This document shows positions 8,875 to 17,977 of a stretch of DNA of 64,000 nt, piece after piece. Positions within the stretch are counted from its first letter, which is position 1. Each line of letters begins with the position of its first letter. The notes beneath the pieces were generated by a model that was given only the letters and a program-made list of their open reading frames with translations, was not told the DNA's origin and made no database searches. Position numbers and translations under genes: made by a program. Origin of the DNA: JAWAFC01 sp038890815 (GTDB taxonomy: Archaea; Micrarchaeota; Micrarchaeia; Burarchaeales; JACRGF01); assembly GCA_038890815.1 (NCBI GenBank), contig JAWAFC010000001.1, positions 62,001 to 126,000 of the forward strand, in the 5' to 3' direction.

Positions 8875-11589
8875 CTCCTCCCTGGCCACACTCACCTCAG
8901 CCCCCTCGAACTCGTCAGAGAAGAACGGCGCGGCCTCGCGCAACATGGCCTCCTCCTCGGCCTGGCTCGGGCAGGTGGCCGAGAGGGCGGCGGTGTTTTT
9001 GGCGAGGGTTGCCAGAACTCTTTGTGCCTCTCTGGCGTGTTGTCTGATGCTCGCATCGGCCATCGCCCGCTTCATGGCCGGCTCGAACTTCTTTTCTTCA
9101 AACAACATGCGATAGAGGGCGCGTTTCCAGTCGGCTGCAACGTACAGGAAAATGCGCTTCGCCTTCTTCCCGGTGATTTTCTGAATGTTTTCGATGTCCT
9201 CGCGCGTGTTGGCTATGATTTCTTCACCAATCTCATCCAACGGGCTTATTTTTGTCTCGTCGGGCGTCGGCAAGAGAGCTGCCGAAACGAAAGTTGCATC
9301 TTTGACAAACTGCTTTTTCCCGAGCCGTTCCCACACTTCTTCAGCGGAGTGGGGCATGAAGGGCGCGATGAGGATGCTCCAGTTCTCGAGCACCTCGCGC
9401 AACACGCGCCCGTTGATTGTCTTGGCGCGCCGGCTGTACCAGCGCAGCTCGTTGGCCAGATTGTAAAAAATATCCTGAGCGACATCGCGGAAGCGCAGTT
9501 CCTCCATGTTCTTCTCGTAGTCGCGTATTTTCCTGTGGAGCCTGGAAAGCATCCACCTATCTAGGTGGTTGAGCTCGCGAGCAGATGTGGTGGCAGCGAT
9601 TTCGACCAGTGAGGCAAAGTATTTGAGGCGGGCGGAGATCGCCTCGGCGAGCGTTTCGTTAAAATCGGCATCCTGCGCCAGCTCCGCGCCCGAGACCACG
9701 CTGAAGCGCACGATGTCGGCGCCGTACTTTTTTATGGCCGCGCGCAGGGGGAGAATGTTGCCGAGGCTTTTGCTCATCTTGCTTCCTTCCATGAGCACAA
9801 AGCCGTTGGTGACGATCTGTCTGGGCCACAGCTCGCGCGGGAAAATTGCGGTGTGGTTGAAGATGAAGAAGGTAAGATGATTATGTACGAGGTCGGTGGC
9901 CGAGTGGCGCGAGTCAAGGGGATACCAGTAGAGGAACTCCCGCCTTGCGGCATCCAGCGTGGGCGAGCCCTTCCCCTTTCCGAGAAAAATGTAATCGAAC
10001 GTTGCTTCCGAAAGAGGGATTTTTTCTCGACGGAGTATGTGAACTACAGTGTAATACGCCATGTAGATGGTTGAGTCGCTGAGCGCCTCAATCATCTGGC
10101 TCTCATCAAACGGAAAGCGGGTGCCCAGCCCCTGCGCCCTGGTGCAGGCTTTCTGCTTGAGCCAGCCGATGGTGTATTCATATTCAGCAATGGTTTTTGG
10201 GGGAATGATGCGCATGGCCCGCAGGCACTCCAGCGCCGCGCGCTTCCACTCCGCATTGCCATAATCGATGAACCATTGGTCCTCAATGCTCTTGACGATG
10301 CAGCGGGCGCCGCAACGGCAGAACACGGGCCCGTTAATGATTTCATGCAGCACGGAGGCTTTGCCCTCGCGCAGCAAGTCAGCTTTTATTTTTTCTTTCG
10401 CTGTCAGCACGCGCTCGCCGGCGTATTTTCCGACGAGCATCACTCCGGTGTGCGCCTCCTTCCTGTAGATTTCCCTCGTAGCCTCCTCGGCCTTGGGGTC
10501 GTTCTGGCTTGCTATGCCCATGGCCTCGCTGATCTCCTTTGCCGGCGCACTGCCATAACCCTCAATCTTCAGCACGGGCACGAGCATGGCCTCGAGGCGG
10601 GAAAGCTGCCCAGTGGCTCGCAGGTAATCGCGAAGGGCTAGGTAGTCATACGGCGCGTGGGCAGGCACGCTCATGACAACACCCGTGGCATGCGAGGGAT
10701 CAACGAATGAGGCTGGAAAGATCGGCACGGGCTGGCCGTTGACGGGGTTGATGCACTCGCCTTTGATTTCGGAGCCCTTGAGCTGCGCGAGCACCTCCAC
10801 CTTCTTCCCTTGGGCAGCCAGCTTCTCGGCTCCCTCTTTCGACACAATCCAGTTCTCGCCATCCACGCGCGCCCTCACATAGTCGGCATCGGGATTTATC
10901 CACATGCTGGTCACGCCATAAATTGTCTCGGGGCGCAGCGTGGCGGCTGGAAGGAGGGCATCGCCAAAGGCAAATTTTATGAGCGTGAACTCGCCGAGCT
11001 CGGGGTCTATGTCTCCCTTTGTGTCATGGCTTCCAACGGCCTGATTGTCGCGCGGGCACCAGGGCACGGGATGCGAGCCCCGTGTGATGAAGCCCTTCTC
11101 TTTCAACTTTCGGAACTGCCACTGAATGAATGCGTTGTAATCAGGGTCATATGTGTAGAATTTCCTGCGCCAGTCAATCGAGAAGCCCATCTCGCGCATG
11201 CCCTGCTCGATTTCGCGCGAAAAATAGGCCACGAGCGCGGTGGGCTCGGCGAGAGCGAGCGATGTTTCTCTCGGAATGCCGAAAACTTTCTCAAAAAGGC
11301 TCAGCAGCTCCTCTTCCCTGGCCGCGAGCCTCTTGGCCATGGCGAGGATGGGTGTGCCCGTAACATGAAAGCCCATGGGAAAAAGCACATTGTAGCCCTG
11401 GGCGCGCTTGAACCGCGCATACACATCAGTGACTGTATAGGTGCGCGCGTGGCCGATGTGCTGTGGGGAATTGGGATATGGGTAGGCCGCAGTGAGATAA
11501 AATTTTTTTCTGCCAGGTTGTGGGTCGGCCTCGAACAGCCTGGCTTCGGCCCACCTTTTCTGCCATTTTTCTTCGACGGAGCGCTCCAT
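8803..11589 (-). CDS. leuS: Leucyl-tRNA synthetase, archaeal type
   Basis: A 928-residue class I synthetase that charges tRNA-Leu. The HIGH motif appears as HIGH at residues 44-47 after YPYPNSPQ, and KMSKS is in EGSKMSKSLGN near residue 610. The CP1 editing domain lies between (about 170-480), with a metal-ligand-like CRCGARC segment. The length fits archaeal/eukaryotic LeuRS. A TATA element centred near 11615 puts transcription start on the ATG at 11589, so the mRNA is leaderless. The terminal 24 codons are duplicated downstream. Confidence 0.97.
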   Translation of the reverse strand: MERSVEEKWQKRWAEARLFEADPQPGRKKFYLTAAYPYPNSPQHIGHARTYTVTDVYARFKRAQGYNVLFPMGFHVTGTPILAMAKRLAAREEELLSLFEKVFGIPRETSLALAEPTALVAYFSREIEQGMREMGFSIDWRRKFYTYDPDYNAFIQWQFRKLKEKGFITRGSHPVPWCPRDNQAVGSHDTKGDIDPELGEFTLIKFAFGDALLPAATLRPETIYGVTSMWINPDADYVRARVDGENWIVSKEGAEKLAAQGKKVEVLAQLKGSEIKGECINPVNGQPVPIFPASFVDPSHATGVVMSVPAHAPYDYLALRDYLRATGQLSRLEAMLVPVLKIEGYGSAPAKEISEAMGIASQNDPKAEEATREIYRKEAHTGVMLVGKYAGERVLTAKEKIKADLLREGKASVLHEIINGPVFCRCGARCIVKSIEDQWFIDYGNAEWKRAALECLRAMRIIPPKTIAEYEYTIGWLKQKACTRAQGLGTRFPFDESQMIEALSDSTIYMAYYTVVHILRREKIPLSEATFDYIFLGKGKGSPTLDAARREFLYWYPLDSRHSATDLVHNHLTFFIFNHTAIFPRELWPRQIVTNGFVLMEGSKMSKSLGNILPLRAAIKKYGADIVRFSVVSGAELAQDADFNETLAEAISARLKYFASLVEIAATTSARELNHLDRWMLSRLHRKIRDYEKNMEELRFRDVAQDIFYNLANELRWYSRRAKTINGRVLREVLENWSILIAPFMPHSAEEVWERLGKKQFVKDATFVSAALLPTPDETKISPLDEIGEEIIANTREDIENIQKITGKKAKRIFLYVAADWKRALYRMLFEEKKFEPAMKRAMADASIRQHAREAQRVLATLAKNTAALSATCPSQAEEEAMLREAAPFFSDEFEGAEVSVAREEDAPASHAAKAAGAMPLKPSIFIE

Positions 11590-11610
11590 GCAACTTTTTC
11601 ACAGATAATC

Positions 11611-11619
11611 TATTTAAAG
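11611..11619. promoter_or_regulatory. Bidirectional TATA element between leuS and the six-paralog operon
   Basis: TATTTAAAG is near-palindromic. On the minus strand it lies 26 nt from the leuS ATG (11589). On the plus strand it predicts transcription start near 11640, just before the ATG at 11647. Confidence 0.5.
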
Positions 11620-11646
11620 CGTGGAGAAGCAAAAACCTCGGTAGAG

Positions 11647-13332
11647 ATGTCCCTCCCTTCCCCCACTGCGCCCCTCGAACAGTTCCTGCCCACCCTGAGA
11701 ACAGCAATACAAACGAGCTGGGGAGGCGAGACATTCTGGTTTTCGATAGCTCTTACCGCAATCCTCATCTCGTTCTTTTTCGTGGCAATCGCCTACATGC
11801 TGTCCGAGCTGTTGCGTTCGCCAGAGCTGCAGGCGTGGGCGAAGAACGAGCTTGTCGAGACGGCGGTGAGCGCGCTCATGGTGGGGCTTCTCTTCTCCTC
11901 GCTCACCGTGCTCAATGCGGTTGTAGCGGACATGACTGGCGGATATAGCCACATAGGCCTCGGCTATGCCTACCTCAACGAGACGCTGAACGACCTGACG
12001 CGCGTCTATATCGCCCTGCTGACGCTTGATGCCGGCATAGGCACGCTCGGCACGATGGGCACAGTGCTCTACCCGCAGCTTTTCGGAATCCCCATCGGCA
12101 CCCTGCTGCCCAGCCTCGGCATCAGCCCGCTGGTTGGGCTGACTATAGTGAATGGAGCTATTGTGAAGATCGCCGACGCCACCGCGCTCGCCATCGTGAA
12201 TATACTGGCCCAGCAAGCACTGCTGGAGTTTATCTACGAGCAGTTCTTCACGTTTTTCCTGCCATTCGGCCTGATACTCAGGACATTCAGTCTGACGCGA
12301 AGGCTTGGCTCGACCATCATCGCGCTCGCCATATCGGGATACCTCGTGTATCCGCTCGCGCTCGTGCTCAATAAGGGCATCTATGAGTATGACAGAGATG
12401 TGATGGCGCAGTACAGCGCGGCTGGCGACATCCCGCCCGAGTGGAAGATTTCCGAGAGTGATCTCGCGCAGATAGGGAAGATCGCCTTTTTCTCGCCCCT
12501 CAGCACTGTGGGCGGGACCGGAGACTTCAACCTCACCTTTCTTCTCCAGGCACCCAATGGCACTTACGATGTGTGGTACAGAGAGTGGGAGGACAGCACG
12601 CCAACCGATTTCGTATGGCTCGGCGGAGGGACTTATACCGCAGGCGTGCCCGTTAACTTCCCCGTGAGCAATCCGGGCGAAGGCCTCTTCGAGTACAGGG
12701 TTGTGGTGACAACGATAAATGCCACGCCCTGCAGCGAAGGATGCCCCACAGTTGTTAGGCCCGATGGCACGACTTATGGTGGGTGCGACCCGCGGGGTTA
12801 TTGCCAGGACATGGCCGAGGCCAGCCTAAATGTCACAGTGAAGCCCGCATGCAAATGGTATCAGGTGATGTGCTGGTTGAGGCGAGAGTACGAGCGGGCA
12901 GGGGAGGTGTGGAAATCGGTGGGTGGGCAGCTGCTTTTTGCCGGCATCACGGGCATTGGAGTGATGGTCGGCTCGCCGCTGGTTAGAATACTTGGGGCGG
13001 TGGGCTCTGGCTATTTCCAAAGCCTCTGGCCCACCTATTATGTGTATGCTGCATACGATTACATCACGTGCGATGCCAACACAGCACAACAGCCATGCTC
13101 ATCGTGCAGAGGCAGCGTGCCGGCCTGGTGCCCCAACGCTGGCCTCACCGACAATCCGACCATTGCCTCGCTGACACCGCCCGAGTGGGCACTGCCAATT
13201 GTGGTGAGAAAGCTGCTTGTGGTGACTGTGCTGACCGTCGTAGACATCATAATCGTCATAACATTCTTTCGCTCGCTGTCAAGCTCGCTCGGTGGAGAGA
13301 CGCAGCTAGCTGGTATGAGCAAGTTGGTGTGA
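11647..13332 (+). CDS. Polytopic membrane protein A of the six-paralog secretion-like cluster
   Basis: 561 residues from the ATG at 11647, the first start after the TATA element; the open frame runs further upstream only antisense to leuS. It has an N-terminal TM helix, then the family amphipathic motif WAKNELVET (about 64-72). Several TMs follow, then the family core FFLPFGLILRTF-SLTRRLG followed by a long TM ending YLVYP. A large extracellular-looking insert between about residues 270 and 420 contains Cys pairs and beta-rich sequence. The C-terminus has SSLGGETQLAGMSKLV, the shared tail motif. It has no lipobox. It is the longest of the six paralogs. Function unknown; the overall build recalls VirB6/TrbL-type inner-membrane components. 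Confidence 0.8.
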   Translation: MSLPSPTAPLEQFLPTLRTAIQTSWGGETFWFSIALTAILISFFFVAIAYMLSELLRSPELQAWAKNELVETAVSALMVGLLFSSLTVLNAVVADMTGGYSHIGLGYAYLNETLNDLTRVYIALLTLDAGIGTLGTMGTVLYPQLFGIPIGTLLPSLGISPLVGLTIVNGAIVKIADATALAIVNILAQQALLEFIYEQFFTFFLPFGLILRTFSLTRRLGSTIIALAISGYLVYPLALVLNKGIYEYDRDVMAQYSAAGDIPPEWKISESDLAQIGKIAFFSPLSTVGGTGDFNLTFLLQAPNGTYDVWYREWEDSTPTDFVWLGGGTYTAGVPVNFPVSNPGEGLFEYRVVVTTINATPCSEGCPTVVRPDGTTYGGCDPRGYCQDMAEASLNVTVKPACKWYQVMCWLRREYERAGEVWKSVGGQLLFAGITGIGVMVGSPLVRILGAVGSGYFQSLWPTYYVYAAYDYITCDANTAQQPCSSCRGSVPAWCPNAGLTDNPTIASLTPPEWALPIVVRKLLVVTVLTVVDIIIVITFFRSLSSSLGGETQLAGMSKLV

Positions 13333-13334
13333 GC

Positions 13335-14273
13335 ATGCCCGCCGCAACTCTTTCATACTGCGCCCCCCTGCCGGGGATTGGCGACACCGTTGCCGTAGCC
13401 ATGCTCATCGTGTTCCTGTTTGTCGGCGGGGTTTACATGGTGGCCCCGCTGTTTGCAAGACCAGGCTGGCAGGCATGGGCGAAGGAGGAATTCTTCCAAG
13501 CCCTTCTTACGCTTTTCCTGCTGGCAAACGCGGCATTTTTCTCGAGCCTGGCCTGCCAGCTCTCGCTGCAGCTCGCCGGAGGCAATCCGTTTGAGATAGC
13601 GGATAGGTATCTCACCGAGCTGGTGTGGACGCAGGCTGTGCCCACCATGATGGAGCTGTTTGCGCTTGGGTATGAGGCGAATGTCATCGGGCAGTATGCT
13701 GTGCAGATAGCGCCCGCAGCATGGGGGTTCAGCTATGCGCCAGCCGCTGGCATGAAGGGGCTTGCCAACAACATCAACCTGCTCGAGAACATCCTCGGGC
13801 CCCTTCTCTCAAGCCTGCTACTGCAGCAGGTGCTGTTGCAGTTCATACAGGCCACCATGTTCCAAATCGTGCTGCCCGCGGGCATTTTGTTGAGAGGCAT
13901 CTCCTTTACCAGAGATGCGGGCGCCTTCCTCATGGCAGCGGCCTTTGGCTTCTATGTGGTGTTTCCGCTCACCTATGTGATGAACGCCATGGTCGCAGAT
14001 GTGATCTGGAGCGACATCAATGACCCGAACGCGCGGCTGGGGCTCTTCGGGCTGTGCAGTGTGCCGCTCGACCCTGGCACGGCTGCAAACCCGGGCGATG
14101 TGAGCCGTTTCGGTATTTTCAGCTATTTTGATCCGCGCAGGCAGTGCAAGGCATTTCTGACCATCAGCCATGTCATTCCTCAGGCAGTTTTCCTGCCCGC
14201 GCTGAGTATGGTGATCACCACCACATTCATCAAGGCGACCGTAAAAGTCATCATACACAAGCTTGGTGGATGA
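13335..14273 (+). CDS. Polytopic membrane protein B of the six-paralog cluster
   Basis: 312 residues from the ATG at 13335; a GTG at 13329 overlapping the previous stop is an alternative. The family motifs are WAKEEFFQA (about 49-57), then IVLPAGILLRGISFTRDAG and a following TM ending YVVFPLTYV. The C-terminus ends at HKLGG, so it is the only paralog cut short inside the shared LGG(D/E)...GLxxLI tail. There is no lipobox, although Cys occurs near the N-terminus (LSYCAPLPG). About seven hydrophobic segments. It sits in the same operon, 2 nt after gene A. Confidence 0.8.
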   Translation: MPAATLSYCAPLPGIGDTVAVAMLIVFLFVGGVYMVAPLFARPGWQAWAKEEFFQALLTLFLLANAAFFSSLACQLSLQLAGGNPFEIADRYLTELVWTQAVPTMMELFALGYEANVIGQYAVQIAPAAWGFSYAPAAGMKGLANNINLLENILGPLLSSLLLQQVLLQFIQATMFQIVLPAGILLRGISFTRDAGAFLMAAAFGFYVVFPLTYVMNAMVADVIWSDINDPNARLGLFGLCSVPLDPGTAANPGDVSRFGIFSYFDPRRQCKAFLTISHVIPQAVFLPALSMVITTTFIKATVKVIIHKLGG

Positions 14274-14277
14274 TGCG

Positions 14278-15354
14278 ATGAAAAAAGTGCTTGTGGCCAC
14301 GCTTGCCTTACTCCTGCTGTCGGGATGCGTGGCGCTTGGAGGAAAGCCGGTCACCACGCTGTGGGGCGGCTCGCCGTGGGACTGGAGAGCTGAGGCGCTC
14401 ATGCTCGCGCTCATCATGCTGATGCTGACAGCACTTGCCTATGCGATTGGCTTCGGCTTCAACATCGCCCACCTAAAGACGTGGGGCAAGAACGAGCTGT
14501 ACCAGGCGATAGTCAGCATCGTCATTGTGGCTGCGCTCATCGGGCTGCTGACGAGCCTGGATGCCGCACTGGCGGCCGATGTGGGCTGCACGGGCACGGG
14601 ATGCCACATCCTGCTGGCCCGCAACTACACGATTGCGATGTATTCCAATCTGAGGGAGATGAACAAACTCATCCTGCGCACGAACTCATGGCTGCTCATG
14701 CTGGCATCAATGTCCGTCGGGTGGGAGGGGATGGTCGCGCCATGGCTTAACTTCATGTTCACCCCGCTCGCAGGTTTTCATGTCATCACCGACAGCCTCA
14801 ACACCACGTTTGACCTCATCACCAAGGTCATGATAGTCATGAAGGCCGTTGAGGTCTTTTTCGACCTCACGATGTCCTCGCTGTATCCGACGCTGCTGGC
14901 GCTCGGCATTGTGCTGCGCTCGTTCTTCATGACGCGGAGGCTTGGGGGGCTACTCATGGCGGTGGCCATAGGCATCTATTTCGTGCTGCCCATAGTCTAT
15001 CTGCTGGCTCACGCCGTGGTTGGCGCCACCACCGCCAAAACATATGTGCTCATCATTGACCCGAGCGCGCTGGAGAATGCATATACGAGCGCGCAGGGCA
15101 CGGGCGCAGACAAGAGTCTTGTGCCGCACAAGCCCGAAAGCTTCGGGCTATGGGATGCCCTCACCGGGACGCTTACCGATGAAGGGAGCTGGCTCATCGG
15201 TGATGAGGGCGTGCTGGAGAAAACGGCAAAAATCCTCATCTATGCCACTTTCGTGCCGTTTGTGAGCCTCATCACCACGATATCTTTTGTAAAAATACTC
15301 TCACAGAATCTCGGAGGCGATATTGAGATCGCCGGGCTAACGAGGTTGATATGA
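14278..15354 (+). CDS. Polytopic membrane lipoprotein C of the six-paralog cluster
   Basis: 358 residues from the ATG at 14278, chosen because it opens directly into MKKVLVATLALLLLSGC, a textbook lipoprotein signal with lipobox. Family motifs follow: WGKNELYQA (about 73-81), LALGIVLRSFFMTRRLGG with a TM ending YFVLPIVY, and the tail QNLGGDIEIAGLTRLI. The periplasm-like loop has two closely spaced Cys (VGCTGTGCH). The stop overlaps the start of gene D (ATGATG). It is predicted to be lipid-anchored as well as multi-spanning, which is unusual. Confidence 0.8.
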   Translation: MKKVLVATLALLLLSGCVALGGKPVTTLWGGSPWDWRAEALMLALIMLMLTALAYAIGFGFNIAHLKTWGKNELYQAIVSIVIVAALIGLLTSLDAALAADVGCTGTGCHILLARNYTIAMYSNLREMNKLILRTNSWLLMLASMSVGWEGMVAPWLNFMFTPLAGFHVITDSLNTTFDLITKVMIVMKAVEVFFDLTMSSLYPTLLALGIVLRSFFMTRRLGGLLMAVAIGIYFVLPIVYLLAHAVVGATTAKTYVLIIDPSALENAYTSAQGTGADKSLVPHKPESFGLWDALTGTLTDEGSWLIGDEGVLEKTAKILIYATFVPFVSLITTISFVKILSQNLGGDIEIAGLTRLI

Positions 15355-16553
15355 TGAGGGCGTGGGCGCTCGTGCTGGTCGGGCTCATACTCCTGTCTGG
15401 CTGCCTCGGCACGATACAGCGGTGCACGGGCGCGGGGGCGCCGCCAGGGCCAGGGGGATGCTGTCCTGGCACCTATCTGTCCGAGACGGGGATGTGCGAG
15501 ACGAGAGTGAACTGGTATGGTCCGGTGATGCTCGCCCTGCTGCTCTCGTCTTTTGTTGCCGCCGTGATGTTCATGCTGGCGTTCGGCTTCGGCATGCCCT
15601 CCCTGTTAGTATGGGCAAAGAACGAACTGTACCAGCTCGCCGCCACTGCGATCTTCGTTGGCGCGATGTTCATCATAATCAGCTTCATCGATCAGGTTTT
15701 CGTCCCGCTGTTTTACCTGCCGTGGTACCTGGAGAGGGTTTCGGCGGGCCTCACGGTATCCGCCAACGATGCATTCCAGGTTGCCGAGCAATTCCTTGAC
15801 ATCGCACAAACGATAATCACAGCATATTACATCATATTCAACGGCATGAATGTAGCATTTGGGGTGCTCGCCTCCTCGACCGTCTCCATCGCGCCCATGC
15901 GCGTGGGCATAACCATACAGCCGGGCGTGGCGCTGCGCCCAATCCTGGATGCGCTCGCCATAGTGCTCAATGGACAGGGACTCGCGCTGGCCAGCATCAT
16001 AGGGCAGCAACTCTTTCTCAAGTTTGTCCGTGACACCATGATGCCGATCTTTCTCCCCGTGGGGATTCTTCTGCGGACGTTTCCATTCACGCGCAGCGCG
16101 GGCGGCGCGCTCATCGCCATCGCTGTGGGATTCTATGTGGTGTGGCCGCTCACATACATCATGTCATTCGAATTTCTGAAGGCGCACATGGCGAGGGTGT
16201 ATTGTTTCGGCGTGCCGCTTCCGCCGAGCTGCACCGCACTCGATGTGGCTGAGAGAATCATCGAGCCGATGCGCGAGCATCTGATGAGCGCTGTGTCCGC
16301 GCTGCTCAATCCGAGCGGTTTTGCCTATCTTGGGGAGGTGTTCTTTCTGCTTTTCCTGCTGCCAACGGGGAAGCTGATCCCTGCGCTCACCGTCATTCTC
16401 ATCATACTCATCAGCTATTTTGTTTACATGACAGTCGTGCTGGGATTTGTCATGCCCGCCCTCCAGCTGCTCATCACCTTCACGGCCATAAGAGGGCTGG
16501 CGAATATACTTGGAGCGGATATCAATCTGCAAGCGCTCTCCAAGATAGTGTGA
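15351..16553 (+). CDS. Polytopic membrane lipoprotein D of the six-paralog cluster
   Basis: 400 residues. The signal peptide ends in the lipobox LILLSGC, followed by a short Gly/Cys-rich stretch (GPGGCCPG) before the first TM. Family motifs are WAKNELYQL (about 90-98), IFLPVGILLRTFPFTR with a TM ending YVVWPLTYI, and the tail ANILGADINLQALSKIV. The start overlaps the stop of gene C by 4 nt. About eight hydrophobic helices. No catalytic motif is visible. Role inferred from the operon only. Confidence 0.8.
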   Translation: MMRAWALVLVGLILLSGCLGTIQRCTGAGAPPGPGGCCPGTYLSETGMCETRVNWYGPVMLALLLSSFVAAVMFMLAFGFGMPSLLVWAKNELYQLAATAIFVGAMFIIISFIDQVFVPLFYLPWYLERVSAGLTVSANDAFQVAEQFLDIAQTIITAYYIIFNGMNVAFGVLASSTVSIAPMRVGITIQPGVALRPILDALAIVLNGQGLALASIIGQQLFLKFVRDTMMPIFLPVGILLRTFPFTRSAGGALIAIAVGFYVVWPLTYIMSFEFLKAHMARVYCFGVPLPPSCTALDVAERIIEPMREHLMSAVSALLNPSGFAYLGEVFFLLFLLPTGKLIPALTVILIILISYFVYMTVVLGFVMPALQLLITFTAIRGLANILGADINLQALSKIV

Positions 16554-17977
16554 TGAGCATGAACAGGTTGCTTGTTGTGCTGGGCACATTCGCGCTGGCG
16601 GGGTGCGTGAGCATATCCCCGCCCATTTCGACGAGCGCCGCGTACGCGTGCGGCATAACGGCGAGCTGGGGCTCGTGGGCCGGCTTGGCCGCGCTGGGCG
16701 CGCTGCTCTCTTTCTTCATCCTTGTGCTCGTTTACATGGGAGCAACTGTGCTTGGCATCGCGGGCGCGGCGACGTGGGCGAAGAACGAGTTTTACCAGAC
16801 GGCGGCGAGCCTCGTCATTGTGGCCAACCTCGTGCTGGCCGTGGGTGTGTTGTGCAGCCCGAGCTTTCCGGCACTTTTCGGACTCGACCCGAAACTCATC
16901 GGCATGCCGGCCGGCACAACGCCGAACCTGTATGACTATGCCTTTGAGTATGTGAGATGGCTGAATGAAAAAATAATAATTGGGTGGCTGCACGCTTTTG
17001 TGCTGCAGTGGCGCACGGCAATCGCCACGAGCTATGCGAGCGGCATGCAGCCGGGCGGGTATGGCGTCAGCGTGCAGCCCATGGCCGGGCTCTCGGCGCT
17101 TGAGAGCGGGCTCAACCTCATGCTGCAGTCCTTCACAATCGCCTGGATAACCAACCTCGTGCAGGCCGAGATACTCAAGTTCATCCTCGTCTCCATGTTC
17201 AACATCGTGCTGCCCGTGGGTGTTGTGCTGAGGTGCTTCAGTTTTACGCGCGCATTCGGTGGCGCGCTCATGGGCATTGCCGTAGCACTGTTCGTGTTCT
17301 ATCCCATCCTGCTCGGAATAAACATGCTGGCGATTGCCGATGCCACCAATGCCGTGGTGGACGCCCTCTCCTCCCAGTACAGGTGCACGCCCGGCTCGAC
17401 GACCGAATGCTGCGGCGGCCTGACATGCAATGCGGATGGGAGTTGCCCCCCATGTATTTTTGCGGGAGAAGCCGACAACCCGAGCAAATGTTGCTCAGGG
17501 AAGTTTGATCCTAATCAGCCGGGCAGATGCCTTGAGCTCGGCTATCCTGGTGATGCATGCAGCGCGGACAGCGGGTGTTTCTCGGGAAAATGCGAGGGCG
17601 GCGTGTGCACGACGTGCAAAGTGTCCCAGTCCGCCTGGTCGGTGAGCGGAGAGGATGCGCTGGGGATGCTCACTATTATTGGGAATGTGATATGGGTGGG
17701 CCTTGTGGCCTACTTCGCGCCCGTGCTGACATCGATGATGGCGATAGGCAGGCTGGGTGGAATGGCTCTGCTTAAGGGCGCGCTGGGCGGCACGTTGCTG
17801 GCGCTGCTGGGCGGCACATACGCGATCTTTGGGCTCATTAGGGTAGCCTCCTATATCCTCATTGGGGCCATTCTGCTGCCGGCTTTCAATTTCATCTTGC
17901 TGGTAACCATCGCGCGCGACCTCTCGCGGTTCTTCGGAGAGGAGGTGGATGTGTCCAACCTCACGAGGATGATATGA
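16550..17977 (+). CDS. Polytopic membrane lipoprotein E with cysteine-rich insert
   Basis: 475 residues, with starts GTG 16550 or ATG 16553 overlapping the previous stop. The signal peptide has the lipobox FALAGC. Family motifs are WAKNEFYQT (about 76-84), IVLPVGVVLRCFSFTRAFGG, and the tail RFFGEEVDVSNLTRMI. Unlike its siblings it carries, at about residues 280-365, roughly 16 cysteines in a knottin or Dickkopf-like pattern (TECCGGLTCN..., SKCCSG, DACSADSGCFSGKCEGGVC). This insert should sit outside the cell and be disulfide-bonded, suggesting surface exposure of this subunit. Confidence 0.8.
   Translation: MMSMNRLLVVLGTFALAGCVSISPPISTSAAYACGITASWGSWAGLAALGALLSFFILVLVYMGATVLGIAGAATWAKNEFYQTAASLVIVANLVLAVGVLCSPSFPALFGLDPKLIGMPAGTTPNLYDYAFEYVRWLNEKIIIGWLHAFVLQWRTAIATSYASGMQPGGYGVSVQPMAGLSALESGLNLMLQSFTIAWITNLVQAEILKFILVSMFNIVLPVGVVLRCFSFTRAFGGALMGIAVALFVFYPILLGINMLAIADATNAVVDALSSQYRCTPGSTTECCGGLTCNADGSCPPCIFAGEADNPSKCCSGKFDPNQPGRCLELGYPGDACSADSGCFSGKCEGGVCTTCKVSQSAWSVSGEDALGMLTIIGNVIWVGLVAYFAPVLTSMMAIGRLGGMALLKGALGGTLLALLGGTYAIFGLIRVASYILIGAILLPAFNFILLVTIARDLSRFFGEEVDVSNLTRMI

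Noticed and set aside
10810..11646. Upstream extension of the first membrane paralog (open frame begins about 840 nt earlier)
   Set aside because: It is antisense to leuS, and the TATA element and ATG at 11647 explain the real start.
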